This document shows, one piece after another, positions 1 through 10,710 of a stretch of 64,000 nucleotides of DNA. A program made the position numbers and the translations under genes. This DNA comes from CAIWHR01 sp963713275 (GTDB taxonomy: Bacteria > Pseudomonadota > Gammaproteobacteria > Burkholderiales > Casimicrobiaceae). Below the pieces are notes generated by a model. It saw only the letters and a list, made by a program, of their open reading frames with translations, was not told the DNA's origin and ran no database searches. Each line of letters opens with the position of its first letter. The stretch's first letter is position 1. The DNA lies in assembly GCA_963713275.1 (NCBI GenBank), contig CAVQLG010000016.1, positions 72,790 to 136,789 on the forward strand, written 5' to 3'.

Positions 1-706
1 CGGTGCCAAAGCTGAAGGGTCGCGCGAGATGCAGCAGCACACCGCCGGCGGCGAGCAGCGCGGCGCCCTGGAAAGCCCCGCCCGGTGCATGCGCGCCGGC
101 CCACAGCAGGTAGCCGGCGGCCACGACCAGCAGCGGCAGCAGGATGCGCAACAGCGCCTCGAGCACCGGACCTGCTGCCGGCACGGCGGGGGGCGGTTCC
201 GCGTTCAGGGTCCACACACCCAGCACGGCGAGCAGCAGCACCGCGATCTCGAGCAACGTATCGTAGCCGCGGAAGTTCAGCAGCGCCGCGGTCACGGGGT
301 TGGTGACACCGCTGTCGGGCATGGCCGCGGCGACCTCGCGCGTAAGCCCGAACCAGTCGTCGGGGAGCGCGAGCATCGACCAGACGAGCATCGCGCCGAG
401 CGCCGCCGCCAGCATGGCGCAGGCGATGAGCCCGGCGCTCGGGCGCGGCAGTGGCGGCTCCGCCTCGCCGCGCAGCCGAAACACGGTATCGAGCAGCAGC
501 GCGCCCGTCAGTCCGGCGCCGATGGCCGCTTCGGCGAGCGCGACGTCGGGCGCCGCGAGCCGCACCCAGGCGAGCGCCAGCATCAGGCCGAATACCATGA
601 ACAGCACGACCGCCTTGAACAAATCGCGGGTGACGAGCAACCGCCCGGCGAGCCAGACCAGGAGCAGCGCGAGCAGCGCGTCGAAAGCTGGCAAGCTAGT
701 CGGCAT
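1..706 (-). CDS. Mrp antiporter DUF4040/MnhB-type subunit (partial, runs off window)
   Basis: Membrane subunit of an Mrp/Mnh-type multisubunit Na+(K+)/H+ antiporter. Read from the ATG at 706 it is almost entirely hydrophobic. A DUF4040 (MbhD-like) block fills residues about 5-80, a middle membrane segment follows, and a MnhB-like C-terminal part carries the motif AHAPGGAFQGAAL near the window edge. The family usually shows HxPGGGFQGG there. The reading frame is still open at base 1, so the C-terminus is missing. Its start overlaps the end of the upstream mnhG-like gene by 11 bp, which indicates translational coupling. Subunits C and D would be expected to the left, outside the window. The membrane role is secure, but which subunit letter applies in this fused arrangement is less certain. 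Confidence 0.85.
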   Translation of the reverse strand, partial: MPTSLPAFDALLALLLVWLAGRLLVTRDLFKAVVLFMVFGLMLALAWVRLAAPDVALAEAAIGAGLTGALLLDTVFRLRGEAEPPLPRPSAGLIACAMLAAALGAMLVWSMLALPDDWFGLTREVAAAMPDSGVTNPVTAALLNFRGYDTLLEIAVLLLAVLGVWTLNAEPPPAVPAAGPVLEALLRILLPLLVVAAGYLLWAGAHAPGGAFQGAALLAAGGVLLHLARPFSFGT

Positions 707-1007
707 CGCGCTTGCTCCAGGGCTGGGCGCCCGATTCGAGCGCCCGCCGCGCGACCAGATGGCACGCGCTCGCGCTGGCGAACACGGCGAGCGCCCAGAT
801 GAGGCCGAGGCGCGCGAGCTCGCCCCACGACTCGGCCTGGAGCGCGAGCCCGAGGAGGATGAGGCCAAGCCCGAGGTTGTCCGCCTTGGTCAGCGCGTGC
901 AGCCGGGTGAACACATCGGGCAACCGCAGCAGGCCGATCGTGCCGGCGACGAAGAAGAACGCGCCCGCAGCGAGGAGCGCAACGCTGGCCCAGTCGCTAA
1001 GTGTCAT
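696..1007 (-). CDS. mnhG: Mrp antiporter subunit G
   Basis: Small membrane subunit of the Mrp cation/proton antiporter, 103 residues. The N-terminal helix (SVALLAAGAFFFVAGTIGLLRL) is followed by the family hallmark LPDVFTRLHALTKADNLG, then a second and third hydrophobic segment. The ATG at 1007 gives the usual length for MnhG/MrpG. An earlier in-frame start would add residues unlike the family. The gene overlaps mnhF upstream by 11 bp and the DUF4040/MnhB gene downstream by 11 bp, so it sits inside a tightly coupled operon on the minus strand. No separate promoter is visible. Confidence 0.92.
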   Translation of the reverse strand: MTLSDWASVALLAAGAFFFVAGTIGLLRLPDVFTRLHALTKADNLGLGLILLGLALQAESWGELARLGLIWALAVFASASACHLVARRALESGAQPWSKRDAD

Positions 1008-1263
1008 CGCGAGCCGCGCCACGGCGCACGAAGGCCACGCTCGCGACCGCGGCGAGCAGCGCCAGCACCAGCGCCGCATCGAGCAGGAGCGGGGCGTCCA
1101 GCGCGAAGGCCAAGAGCGCGACGATCGCCACGGCACCGGTGCCGATCAGTTGCCCGGCGAGCATGCCGTCGAAGGCGCTCGGTCCGCGCAGCACGCGCAC
1201 CAGCCCGAGGCTGACGCTTGCCAGAACAACAATCGCGACGATCACCGCGACTTCGCTCATCAC
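997..1263 (-). CDS. mnhF: Mrp antiporter subunit F
   Basis: Small membrane subunit of the Mrp antiporter, 88 residues with three predicted membrane helices. The segment RVLRGPSAFDGMLAGQLIG matches the MnhF/MrpF signature, in which a conserved RGPxxxDRxxA stretch lies between helices 1 and 2. The start overlaps the stop of mnhE in an ATGA junction (1260-1263), and the end overlaps mnhG. There are two adjacent Met codons at the start and either could be used. No oddities in composition were seen. Confidence 0.92.
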   Translation of the reverse strand: MMSEVAVIVAIVVLASVSLGLVRVLRGPSAFDGMLAGQLIGTGAVAIVALLAFALDAPLLLDAALVLALLAAVASVAFVRRGAARDDT

Positions 1264-1766
1264 GCCTGCCTCGCATCAGGCAGCGCGAACAGCGCCGCGA
1301 CCTTGGCTTCGAGCCGCGCCAGGTCCTGACCTGTCGACGCCCCCCCCTCCAGCGCATGCACGACCAGCACATCGCCGTCGATCGCCGCGCTCAGCGTTCC
1401 CGGCAGCAGACTCAAGGTATTGGCGAAGAAAACCCGCGACGGTCCTTGCATCGGCAATGTCAGCGGGTAGCGCAGCAGCGCCGGATCGAGCGGCATGTTC
1501 GCTCGCAGCACGCGGCCGCTCACGTCGATTCCGCCGCGCACCGACTCGCGCAGGAATAGCAGGCCGAAGCCTAGCCCGCCGCGCAAGCTGATGCGATACG
1601 ACGGCGCGGGCAGCATCAAGCCGACGGCCGTGGCGGCGATGACGGTAGGTACCCCAACCGTCCACGGGGCCGGACCGTCGTAGGTCAAGACCCACCACAG
1701 CAGCGCGTACACGGCGAGCAACCGCGGCGCGCGCCGCCGCACCTCCGAGCATGTTGGAGAACTCAA
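1260..1766 (-). CDS. mnhE: Mrp antiporter subunit E
   Basis: First visible gene of the Mrp operon, 168 residues. The protein has an N-terminal membrane helix (LLAVYALLWWVLTY), a second helix, and a soluble C-terminal part with the conserved stretch LLPGTLSAAIDGDVLVVHAL, which is typical of MnhE/MrpE. The chosen start is a TTG at 1766 preceded by GAGGGG about five bases away. A GTG at 1742 would give a slightly shorter protein starting RRRAPRLLAVY and is a reasonable alternative. It overlaps mnhF by four bases. Subunit E is needed for assembly of the complete antiporter in characterised systems. Which ion is exported cannot be told from the sequence. Confidence 0.9.
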   Translation of the reverse strand: MSSPTCSEVRRRAPRLLAVYALLWWVLTYDGPAPWTVGVPTVIAATAVGLMLPAPSYRISLRGGLGFGLLFLRESVRGGIDVSGRVLRANMPLDPALLRYPLTLPMQGPSRVFFANTLSLLPGTLSAAIDGDVLVVHALEGGASTGQDLARLEAKVAALFALPDARQA

Positions 1767-2374
1767 GGCGCCCCTCGCGTCAGGAACGGAAGAATACCCG
1801 CATCAGCGCGGCTCCGAAATGGCCGAGAGGGCTCTCAAGCCCCCGCAGTCAGAGGCGCCCGCAGCCGCGACTACGCTCTGACCCGGCGCCCGCGAACGAA
1901 GTTCCGCGGGTTGGAGTGCGTATAAAGGTCCGCCTGCCGGGTCTCGATCGAAAAAACGCAGAGATCTCTCTCGGTTCTTCTCTGCGTCCTTTGCGCACTG
2001 TGCGTCTTTGCGTCGAAAACAACCGCGATTTCCCCACGCCCTTCGCACAATCGACCGCGGCGACGCGCTGATCGTCCTGCTCTGCGGCGGCCACGACGAC
2101 ACGTCGTCCCGGTTCAAGGGCATCCGCGAGGCGATCGCTCTCGCGGCACGGCTCCAACGAGGCGCCGCCTCCCGGGGCTCGCCATCGTTGCGTTGGATCA
2201 ACACCATCGCCATCGCGCAGTGGACAGCGCGAGCGTCGGGCGGCAGAATCGACGCGTCGGTGGCGGCCGTGTGCGCGCCCTGGCCCGATAACAGCGGGGG
2301 CGACAGGCCCGCGACCACGCGCAAGACCGTACCAGATGGCTTCGACCTGCGGGGGACTCGTGCATACCTCATTC
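1767..2374. other. 608-bp intergenic region with one hairpin repeat
   Basis: Divergent spacer between the mnh operon (minus) and the DUF3300 gene (plus). No convincing gene was found. The open frames here are rich in Arg/Pro/Ser and overlap one another on both strands. The notable content is a perfect 9-bp inverted repeat at 1956-1987 embedded in a run reading CTCTGCGTCCTTTGCG and TGCGTCTTTGCG. That run resembles a short motif found between genes in many unrelated bacterial genomes. Confidence 0.5.
1956..1987. repeat. Hairpin-forming intergenic repeat
   Basis: Arms ACGCAGAGA (1956-1964) and TCTCTGCGT (1979-1987) are perfect reverse complements separated by 14 bases. They are followed by a GC-alternating tail (TTTGCGCACTGTGCGTCTTTGCG). 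There is no T tract, so a terminator is unlikely. It may be a dispersed REP-like element, but no second copy was recognised in this window. Confidence 0.5.
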
Positions 2375-3791
2375 ATGCAATCGCTGCGACGCCTCCTGGT
2401 CGCAATCGCCCTGGCGCTGCCGCTATCGGCTTCCGCCCAGAGCGCCGACAAGCCCTTCACCAACGAGCAGCTCGACCAGATGCTCGCGCAGATCGCGCTC
2501 TATCCGGACGCGCTGCTGTCGCAGGTGCTGATGGCCTCGACCTATCCCGACGAGTTCCAGCAGGCGGCCGCGTGGTCGAAGGCCAATCCCGACGCCAAGG
2601 GCGACCAGGCCGTGACGATGGTCGAGAGCAAGGACTGGGAGCCGTCGGTCGCCTCGCTCGTCGCGTTCCCCGAGGTGGTGGTCACGCTCGGGGAGAAGCC
2701 CGACTACGTGAAGAACCTCGGTGACGCGTTTCTCGCGCAGCCCGAGGACGTGATGAACTCGGTACAGCGGCTGCGCGCCGCCGCGCAGAAGGCCGGCAAC
2801 CTCCAGTCCAACGAGCAGATCAAGGTTACGGTCGATCCGACGCCTCCGCTGCAGCAGGCCGCATCCGCGCCGGCGACAACCACCGTTGTGCAGGCGCCGC
2901 CGGTGACCCAGACGATCATCATCGAGCCGGCGCAGCCTCAGGTGGTCTACGTTCCCCAGTACAACCCGTCGGTCGTGTACGGGCCGTGGTGGTACCCCTC
3001 GTATCCGCCGTACTACTATCCGCCGCCGCCCGGATACTGGTGGTCGCCGGTCGGTGGCGCCCTCGCAAGGGGGATCGCATGGGGCGCCGGGTTTGCCATC
3101 GGCAACGCGCTCTGGGGCGGCTGCAACTGGGGTCGCGGTGACGTCAACATCAACGTCAACCGCTACAACAACATCAATGCCAACAGGCGCATCGAAGGCG
3201 GTGGCAACCGGGCGAACTGGAGTCACAACACGAATCACCGGCAGACCGCATACCGGGGCGGCGAGGGGCAACGCCAGAACCTGCAGAACAGGGCGGCATC
3301 GACCGATCGCCAGCAGTATCGCGGCAAGGAAGGCGGAGCAAGCCGCGACGCGAGCCGCGAACGCGCGCAGCAGACCATGCAGCAACGTGGCGTGGATCCG
3401 GGCTCGGGCTCGGCGCGTGAGCGGGCGCAGAGCGTCGATCGCAGCCAGGTGGATCGCGCGACGGCGCAGCAGCGGGCGCAGAACGTCGACCGGAGTGCAG
3501 CACAGCAACGGGCCCAAAGCGCTGACCGCAGTGCGGCCCAGCAGCGGGCACAGTCGGCCTCGCGCGACAACGCGATGCGCGGCGCCGACAGCTCGCGGGC
3601 GCAAGCGCAGCAGACCCGGGGCGCGTCGAGCAGTGCATCTGCGCAGCGCGCGTCCTACGGGGGCGGCGGTGGCGGTGCGCGCGCCTCCAGCTATGGCGGG
3701 GGCGGAGGCGGAGCGCGGGCAGGTGGTGGTGGCGGCGGCGGCGGCGCGCGGCGGTGGCGGTGGCGGTGGCGGCGGCGGTCGCGGGCGATAA
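2375..3791 (+). CDS. DUF3300 envelope protein (one apparent frameshift)
   Basis: Secreted protein of the DUF3300 family, function unknown. The ATG at 2375 gives a clear signal peptide (MQSLRRLLVAIALALPLSAS, then AQS). The DUF3300 domain follows (LDQMLAQIALYPDALLSQVL, then VASLVAFPEVV), then a Pro/Tyr-rich stretch (YPPYYYPPPPGYWW), an Asn-rich patch and a long low-complexity tail of Arg/Gln/Ala repeats (AQQRAQSADRSAAQQRAQS) ending in poly-Gly. Around 3745-3760, in a GGC/GGT repeat, the frame must shift by one extra base to finish as a Gly tract ending GRGR* at 3791. Without the shift the frame runs on as Arg/Trp nonsense across the next gene. Corrected length is about 471 residues. It is followed 15 bp later by the DUF2950 gene, a common pairing. 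Confidence 0.8.
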
Positions 3792-3806
3792 GGGGAGCGC
3801 AAGAGC

Positions 3807-4715
3807 ATGAACACCAAGACGAAGAATCTGCGCCCGCTGTCCGCAGGCCTCGGTGCGGCGCTGTTCGCCGGGACTGTCGGGCTGGCCGCGCCAGTACATG
3901 CCCAAAAGGCCTTTCCAACGCCCGAGGCAGCCGCCGAAGCGCTGATCGACGGCATCGCGCGCCACGACCCCGATGCGGTGAGGACGGTGCTCGGTGCCGA
4001 CTTCAAGCGCTACATCCCGACGGACAACACGACGGCGGAGGACCGCACCAACTTCCTCGCCGCGTGGGCGCGCGGCCACCGGGTGGTAACGAGCGGCGAC
4101 AAGGCGGCGTTGGAAGTGGGCAAGTTCGGTTGGACCTTCCCGGTGCCGCTCGTGAAGACCGGCGCCGGCTGGAGCTTCGACCCGCGCGCTGGTGCCGAGG
4201 AGATGCGCATCCGTCGCATCGGCCGCAACGAGCTCGCGGCGATGCAGGTGGCGCTTGCCTACGTCGACGCGCAGCGCGAGTACGCGATGCGCGACTGGGA
4301 TGGCGACGGCGTCAAGTCGTTCGCGATGAAGGGTTTGTCCTCGCGCGGCAAGCGCGACGGCCTGTACTGGGCGTCGCTGCCCGGCGAGCCGGAAAGCCCG
4401 CTCGGGCCGGCGTTCGCCGATGCGCGGCCGGGCCAGCCGTACCACGGATACGCCTACCGCATCCTGACCGCGCAGGGTGCGGCGGCTCCCGGCGGCGCGA
4501 AGCGCTACGTCAAGAACGGCCGCATGACCGAGGGCTTCGCGTTGATCGCCTGGCCGGCGAAGTACGACGACACCGGCGTGATGACGTTCGTCGTCAACCA
4601 GGACGGCGTCGTCTACGAGAAGGATCTCGGGCCGAATACGGCCGCGGCCGCGGCGGCGATCACGACGTTCAACCCGGACTCGACCTGGCAGAAGGCGGTG
4701 CCGCCAACGCCGTAG
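3807..4715 (+). CDS. DUF2950 exported protein
   Basis: 302-residue protein of the DUF2950 family, function unknown. The N-terminus (MNTKTKNLRPLS, then a hydrophobic AGLGAALFAGTVGLAAPVHA) is a signal peptide, so it is probably periplasmic. The body contains family-like segments such as FPTPEAAAEALIDGIARHD, the central AYVDAQREYAMRDWDGDGV and the C-terminal AWPAKYDDTGVMTFVVNQDG. A ribosome-binding site (AAGGGGAGCG) lies just upstream of the ATG. It follows the DUF3300 gene by 15 bp, and the two families are repeatedly found side by side, so they probably act together in the envelope. A GC-rich hairpin follows the stop. Confidence 0.88.
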   Translation: MNTKTKNLRPLSAGLGAALFAGTVGLAAPVHAQKAFPTPEAAAEALIDGIARHDPDAVRTVLGADFKRYIPTDNTTAEDRTNFLAAWARGHRVVTSGDKAALEVGKFGWTFPVPLVKTGAGWSFDPRAGAEEMRIRRIGRNELAAMQVALAYVDAQREYAMRDWDGDGVKSFAMKGLSSRGKRDGLYWASLPGEPESPLGPAFADARPGQPYHGYAYRILTAQGAAAPGGAKRYVKNGRMTEGFALIAWPAKYDDTGVMTFVVNQDGVVYEKDLGPNTAAAAAAITTFNPDSTWQKAVPPTP

Positions 4716-4774
4716 CGGCCAACCGTCCTGCGCTCACCTCCGCGTCCGGGGAGGTGACGCACCGCCGTTCATTG

Positions 4775-4803
4775 CGCCCCCGCCGCCGCGGGGGCGGGAT
4801 CTT
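4775..4803 (+). terminator. Candidate terminator after DUF2950
   Basis: Arms CGCCCCCGC (4775-4783) and GCGGGGGCG (4788-4796) are perfect complements with a four-base loop. The tract after the stem (GGATCTTT) is only weakly T-rich, so intrinsic termination is plausible but not certain. The rest of the spacer up to 5060 holds no recognisable gene. Confidence 0.5.
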
Positions 4804-5060
4804 TGGTGCGCCCGGCAGGGCGCGATCTCATATTTCCACGTATCGTAAGGCGCTGTCTGGCATCGCCGAGGCGGCCGTCGCTCGCTAACATCATGACGCC
4901 GAACCCAGCGCTCAACCGGACGCAAAGTCTTCGCAGTACGAGCGCGATCCAGACACCGGGCTCTCGGTAGGGTGCGTACCGTGATTCCCGGGCGCTCGCT
5001 CGCAGGGAGCGACGCTCGATGGCGCGATGGTCGCGCCGTCCCTCGCTCGCGAGCGTGCGC

Positions 5061-5091
5061 TTGGGGGGCGAGGGGCAGGGTGCGCTACACT
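5061..5091 (+). promoter_or_regulatory. Candidate promoter abutting ureD
   Basis: A TACACT hexamer at 5086-5091 lies exactly six bases before the ureD ATG, so transcription would begin at or next to the start codon and the message would have no leader. A TTGGGG at 5061-5066 could serve as a poor -35 box with a 19-base spacer. The same -10/six bases/start layout recurs at three other genes in this window. Confidence 0.4.
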
Positions 5092-5097
5092 CGCCCC

Positions 5098-5961
5098 ATG
5101 TCGGCGTTCGTCACCACCGTCGAGGAAGCCGAAGTCACGCGCGCCAAGGGGTGGCTCGCGCAGCTGGCGCTACGGTTCGAGCGCGAACGGCGGGGAACCG
5201 TGCTGGTGCGCCGCAGCCACCATGGGCCGCTGCGCGTCCTCAAGGCGCTGTACCCCGAGGGCCCCGAGGTTTGCCAGGCGATCATCGTTCACCCCCCCGG
5301 CGGCATCGCCGGCGGCGACGTGCTCGACATCGCCGTCGAAGCGGGGCCGGGTGCGCAGGTGCAGTTGACCACGCCGGGGGCCGCCAAGTGGTATCGCAGC
5401 ACGGGCGCGTACGCGGAATCGAAGGTGCGAGTCCGCGCCTTTCCCGGCGCCGTGGTCGAGTGGCTGCCGCAGGAAGCGATTCTCTTCGACCGGGCACGGG
5501 CCAGCGTCGCGACGCGCATCGACCTCGAGGGCGACGCCGTGTTCCTCGGCTGGGACATCGTCTCCCTGGGGCGCGGCGCGGCGGGCGAGCGCTTCACGGC
5601 AGGCCGGTTGCGGCAGACGCTCGAGGTCGCGCGCGACGCCCGGCTCGTCTTTTGCGAGCGCGCACTGATCGACGGCGGGTCGCCGGCGCTCCAGTCCGGT
5701 GCGGTGCTCGGTGCGGCGCCCGTATTCGGTGCGATGTTCGTCGCTGCCGACGCGCTCTCCGGCGAAGCGCTGGCAGCGTGTCGCGCGCACGCGCCACCCG
5801 CGGGCGAAGGCGCCGTGACCCGATTGCCCGGGTTGCTGCTCGCGCGCTACCGTGGGCGATCCGCATGGGAAGCGCGCATGTATTTTGCTTCGCTTTGGCA
5901 GGTGCTGCGTCCTCGCCTCGTCGGGCGCAGCGCCGTTTCGCCCCGCATCTGGGCGACTTGA
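5098..5961 (+). CDS. ureD: Urease accessory protein UreD (UreH)
   Basis: Scaffold protein that binds apo-urease and helps UreF and UreG deliver nickel. 287 residues from the ATG at 5098, a typical family length. Diagnostic segments are VLVRRSHHGPLRVLKALYPEG at the N-terminus, HPPGGIAGGDVLDI, TTPGAAKWYRS and VEWLPQEAILFDRA, all landmarks of UreD. The C-terminal part ends RPRLVGRSAVSPRIWAT. It starts the operon and is followed 39 bp later by ureA. The in-frame start further upstream (4972) would add an Arg-rich tail not found in the family and was not chosen. Confidence 0.96.
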   Translation: MSAFVTTVEEAEVTRAKGWLAQLALRFERERRGTVLVRRSHHGPLRVLKALYPEGPEVCQAIIVHPPGGIAGGDVLDIAVEAGPGAQVQLTTPGAAKWYRSTGAYAESKVRVRAFPGAVVEWLPQEAILFDRARASVATRIDLEGDAVFLGWDIVSLGRGAAGERFTAGRLRQTLEVARDARLVFCERALIDGGSPALQSGAVLGAAPVFGAMFVAADALSGEALAACRAHAPPAGEGAVTRLPGLLLARYRGRSAWEARMYFASLWQVLRPRLVGRSAVSPRIWAT

Positions 5962-6000
5962 CGTTCTCCCCCGCCCGTACACCGCCAGCGAGCCGCCGAC

Positions 6001-6299
<299 letters not shown>

Positions 6300-6303
<4 letters not shown>

Positions 6304-6673
6304 TTCCGGGCGAACTCATTTCTCGCGAGGGCGAGCTCGAGCTCAATGCCGGGCGCGCCACGTTGACCCTCGAGGTCGCGAACACGGGCGATCGTCCGAT
6401 CCAGGTCGGGTCGCACTATCACTTCGCGGAGACCAACGCCGCGCTCGCGTTCGATCGCGCCGCGGCGCGGGGCTTCCGGCTCAACATCGCCGCCGGGACC
6501 GCCGTGCGCTTCGAGCCCGGCCAGCGGCGCGTCGTCGAGCTGGTGGCGCTGGCCGGGGCGCGGGTCGTCTACGGCTTTGCGGGCGCAGTGATGGGGCCGC
6601 TCGAGGCGAAGCCGCGACGGTCGCGGGCTTCGCCTGCGGCCGGCTCCAAGGCTGCGACGAAGGGGAGCGCGCG

Positions 6674-6677
<4 letters not shown>
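6300..6677 (+). CDS. ureB: Urease beta subunit
   Basis: 125-residue beta subunit of urease. The start MIPGELI is the classical beginning of UreB, followed by NTGDRPIQVGSHYHFAETN and the strands FEPGQRRVVELVALAGARVVYGF. The last 25 residues are a basic, Ala/Ser/Lys-rich tail beyond the usual domain, a common variation. It overlaps ureA by four bases and ureC by four bases (ATGA at 6674-6677). The beta subunit caps the alpha subunit and has no catalytic residues of its own. Confidence 0.97.
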
Positions 6678-8371
<1,694 letters not shown>

Positions 8372-8658
8372 GAGCCTGTGAAGAAATCGTCGCGAGCGGG
8401 ATGGGATGCAGGACGACCGCGCAGGGTGGAGCAGGGGCCCCGCTTGCGGGGATGCGACCCCGCAGCGGGCGACGTGGGCGCTCGCGGTCGTCGGCATCCC
8501 CTTCGCGGCCCGATCCCCAGAGGGGCCCCTCGGGCAGCGCTCCGGGGCGCCCGCGAGCGAGCGAACGACGAGACATATCAAGTAGATAGAGATAGGCGAG
8601 GAGTGAGCGAGTGAGCAACGACGCAGACCGCCCGCGCAGCAGATTTGTTCACAGGCTC
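8372..8658. mobile_element. MITE-like inverted-repeat element between ureC and ureE
   Basis: Terminal inverted repeats are GAGCCTGTGAAGAAATC at 8372-8388 and its complement (with one mismatch) at 8642-8658. They are flanked by a 3-bp direct repeat TGA (8369-8371, which is the ureC stop, and 8659-8661). The 287-bp interior has no open frame resembling a transposase. This is the pattern of a non-autonomous miniature transposable element. A three-base TNA duplication would fit a parent in the IS5 family, but that is inference. It breaks an otherwise compact urease operon. Confidence 0.7.
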
Positions 8659-8710
8659 TGAGATGACGCTCCCCCGCGCTCACTTCGTTCGCCGCCTCCT
8701 CGAAGGGGGC

Positions 8711-8745
8711 CAGGCCTCCCTTGGGGCGGCCCGACGGGAGGCCTG
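8711..8745 (+). repeat. 10-bp hairpin just upstream of ureE
   Basis: CAGGCCTCCC (8711-8720) pairs perfectly with GGGAGGCCTG (8736-8745) across a 15-base loop. The hairpin ends six bases before the ureE ATG and could mask its ribosome-binding site (GAGGCG). It lies in a block (8668-8748) of the type CCCCCGCGCTCACTTCG...GCCGCCTCCTCGAAG, which looks like a second dispersed intergenic repeat. No T tract follows. Confidence 0.5.
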
Positions 8746-8750
8746 AGGCG

Positions 8751-9251
8751 ATGCTGATCGTGCGCCGGCGCCGGGAAGCCGGCGGACCCGTCGAATTCAC
8801 GCTGTCGCTGCCGTTCGAGTTGCGGCAGAAGACGCGCCTGCGCACGGTGCTCGACAACGGCGACGAAGTGGGGCTCTTCCTCGCGCGCGGCTCGCCGCTG
8901 CGCGACGGGGACGTGCTCGAAGCCGACGACGGCCGGGGCGTCCGGGTCGTGGCGGCCAACGAGACGCTGGCCGAGGCGCGCTGCCCCGAGCCCGCGCTGC
9001 TGGCGCGCGTCGCCTACCACCTCGGCAACCGGCACGCGCGGGTGCAGGTCGGGCCGGGCTGGGTCCGCTTTGCCGTCGACGAGGTGCTGGCCGCGATGGT
9101 GCGCGGCCTGGGTGCGGACGTGCGCACCGTCGTCGCCCCGTTCGAGCCCGAGGGCGGCGCCTACGGCAGCGGACATCACCCGCATACCCACGAGGCGGTG
9201 CACCGCGGCGTGATTCACGATTTCGCGTGCCCGCCGGCGGCCGAGCGATGA
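8751..9251 (+). CDS. ureE: Urease nickel chaperone UreE
   Basis: 166-residue metallochaperone that supplies nickel to the UreDFG complex. The N-terminal domain (RLRTVLDNGDEVGLFLARGSPLRDGD) and the C-terminal metal-binding domain (ARVAYHLGNRHARVQV, the central AFEPEGGAYG-like stretch, and a His-rich end GHHPHTHEAVH) are both present. The His cluster near residues 143-149 is a nickel-binding tail of moderate length. It is separated from ureC by 379 bp holding the inserted element and a hairpin, and overlaps ureF by four bases (9248-9251). Confidence 0.95.
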   Translation: MLIVRRRREAGGPVEFTLSLPFELRQKTRLRTVLDNGDEVGLFLARGSPLRDGDVLEADDGRGVRVVAANETLAEARCPEPALLARVAYHLGNRHARVQVGPGWVRFAVDEVLAAMVRGLGADVRTVVAPFEPEGGAYGSGHHPHTHEAVHRGVIHDFACPPAAER

Positions 9252-9960
9252 CGGGCGTCGGCGTGACCGGCGCCGCGCGCTGCGAGGCAGGGCTCTCGCT
9301 GGTGCGCCTGCTCCAGCTGGCGAGTCCCGCGCTGCCGATCGGCGCCTTCAGCTATTCGCAGGGACTGGAACGGGTGGTGGAGGACGGTGTCGTGCGCGAT
9401 CTCGCCACCGCACAGGCATGGATCGGCGACGTGCTCGACCTCGTCCTTGTCCCCGGCGAGGCGGCCCTTGCCTGGCGCCTGCTGGTCGCGGCCGCGGACC
9501 GCGACGCAAGCGCGCTTCTCCGCTGGAACGACGTGTTCCGTGCGTCGCGCGAGACCTCCGAGCTGCGTGCGGAGACCGAACAGATGGGCGGCTCGCTGGG
9601 AAGGCTCGCCGCCGATCTCGACCTCCTCGACGCCTTCGCGCGCGGCGCGCTTGCGACGCTGCAGCCAGTCACGCTGCCGGCGGCGTGGGCGCTGGCGGCA
9701 CGGGGCCTGGGGGTCGATGCGCAACCGTCGCTCACGGCGTACCTGTGGGCCTGGCTCGAGAACCAGGCGATGGCTGCGATCAAGTCGGTGCCGCTGGGGC
9801 AGGTGGCCGGGCAGCGCCTGCTGCTGGCGTTGGGAGGGCGCATTCCCGCAGCGGCCGCTCGCGCGCGGTCGATTGCCGACGAAGACATCACGAGTTTCGC
9901 GCCCGGACTCGCGCTGGCGTCGGCGCGGCACGAAACCCAGTACACGAGGCTCTTCCGCTC

Positions 9961-9964
<4 letters not shown>
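9248..9964 (+). CDS. ureF: Urease accessory protein UreF
   Basis: 238-residue helical accessory protein that acts with UreD and UreG as the gatekeeper for nickel insertion. The family start region LLQLASPALPIGAFSYSQGLE is intact, followed by a conserved RASRETSELRAETEQMG helix and the C-terminal SFAPGLALASARHETQYTRLFRS, which matches the UreF tail that contacts UreG. The ATG at 9248 overlaps the ureE stop, and the gene ends in an ATGA overlap with ureG. Confidence 0.96.
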
Positions 9965-10578
<614 letters not shown>

Positions 10579-10710
10579 GCGGCCGACGGGTTCGCAGCCC
10601 CGCTCCGGGTGCGAGCGCCGGCCGTCCTCCTTGAGGTCCCGTTGGTGCGTGCAGGTCCAGGCCTGTCACGCTGCCCCCGACGCCGCGACGGGAGATGAGG
10701 CCGCGATCGC

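Noticed and set aside
1803..2463. Overlapping minus-strand frames before the DUF3300 gene
   Set aside because: They contain the KDAxCAKDAEK-type words produced by the intergenic repeat, a known kind of false gene.
2336..4888. An 850-codon open frame covering the DUF3300 gene and the DUF2950 gene
   Set aside because: After about 3750 it reads Arg/Trp-rich nonsense in a frame overlapping the well-supported DUF2950 gene. A one-base shift explains the end of the DUF3300 protein.
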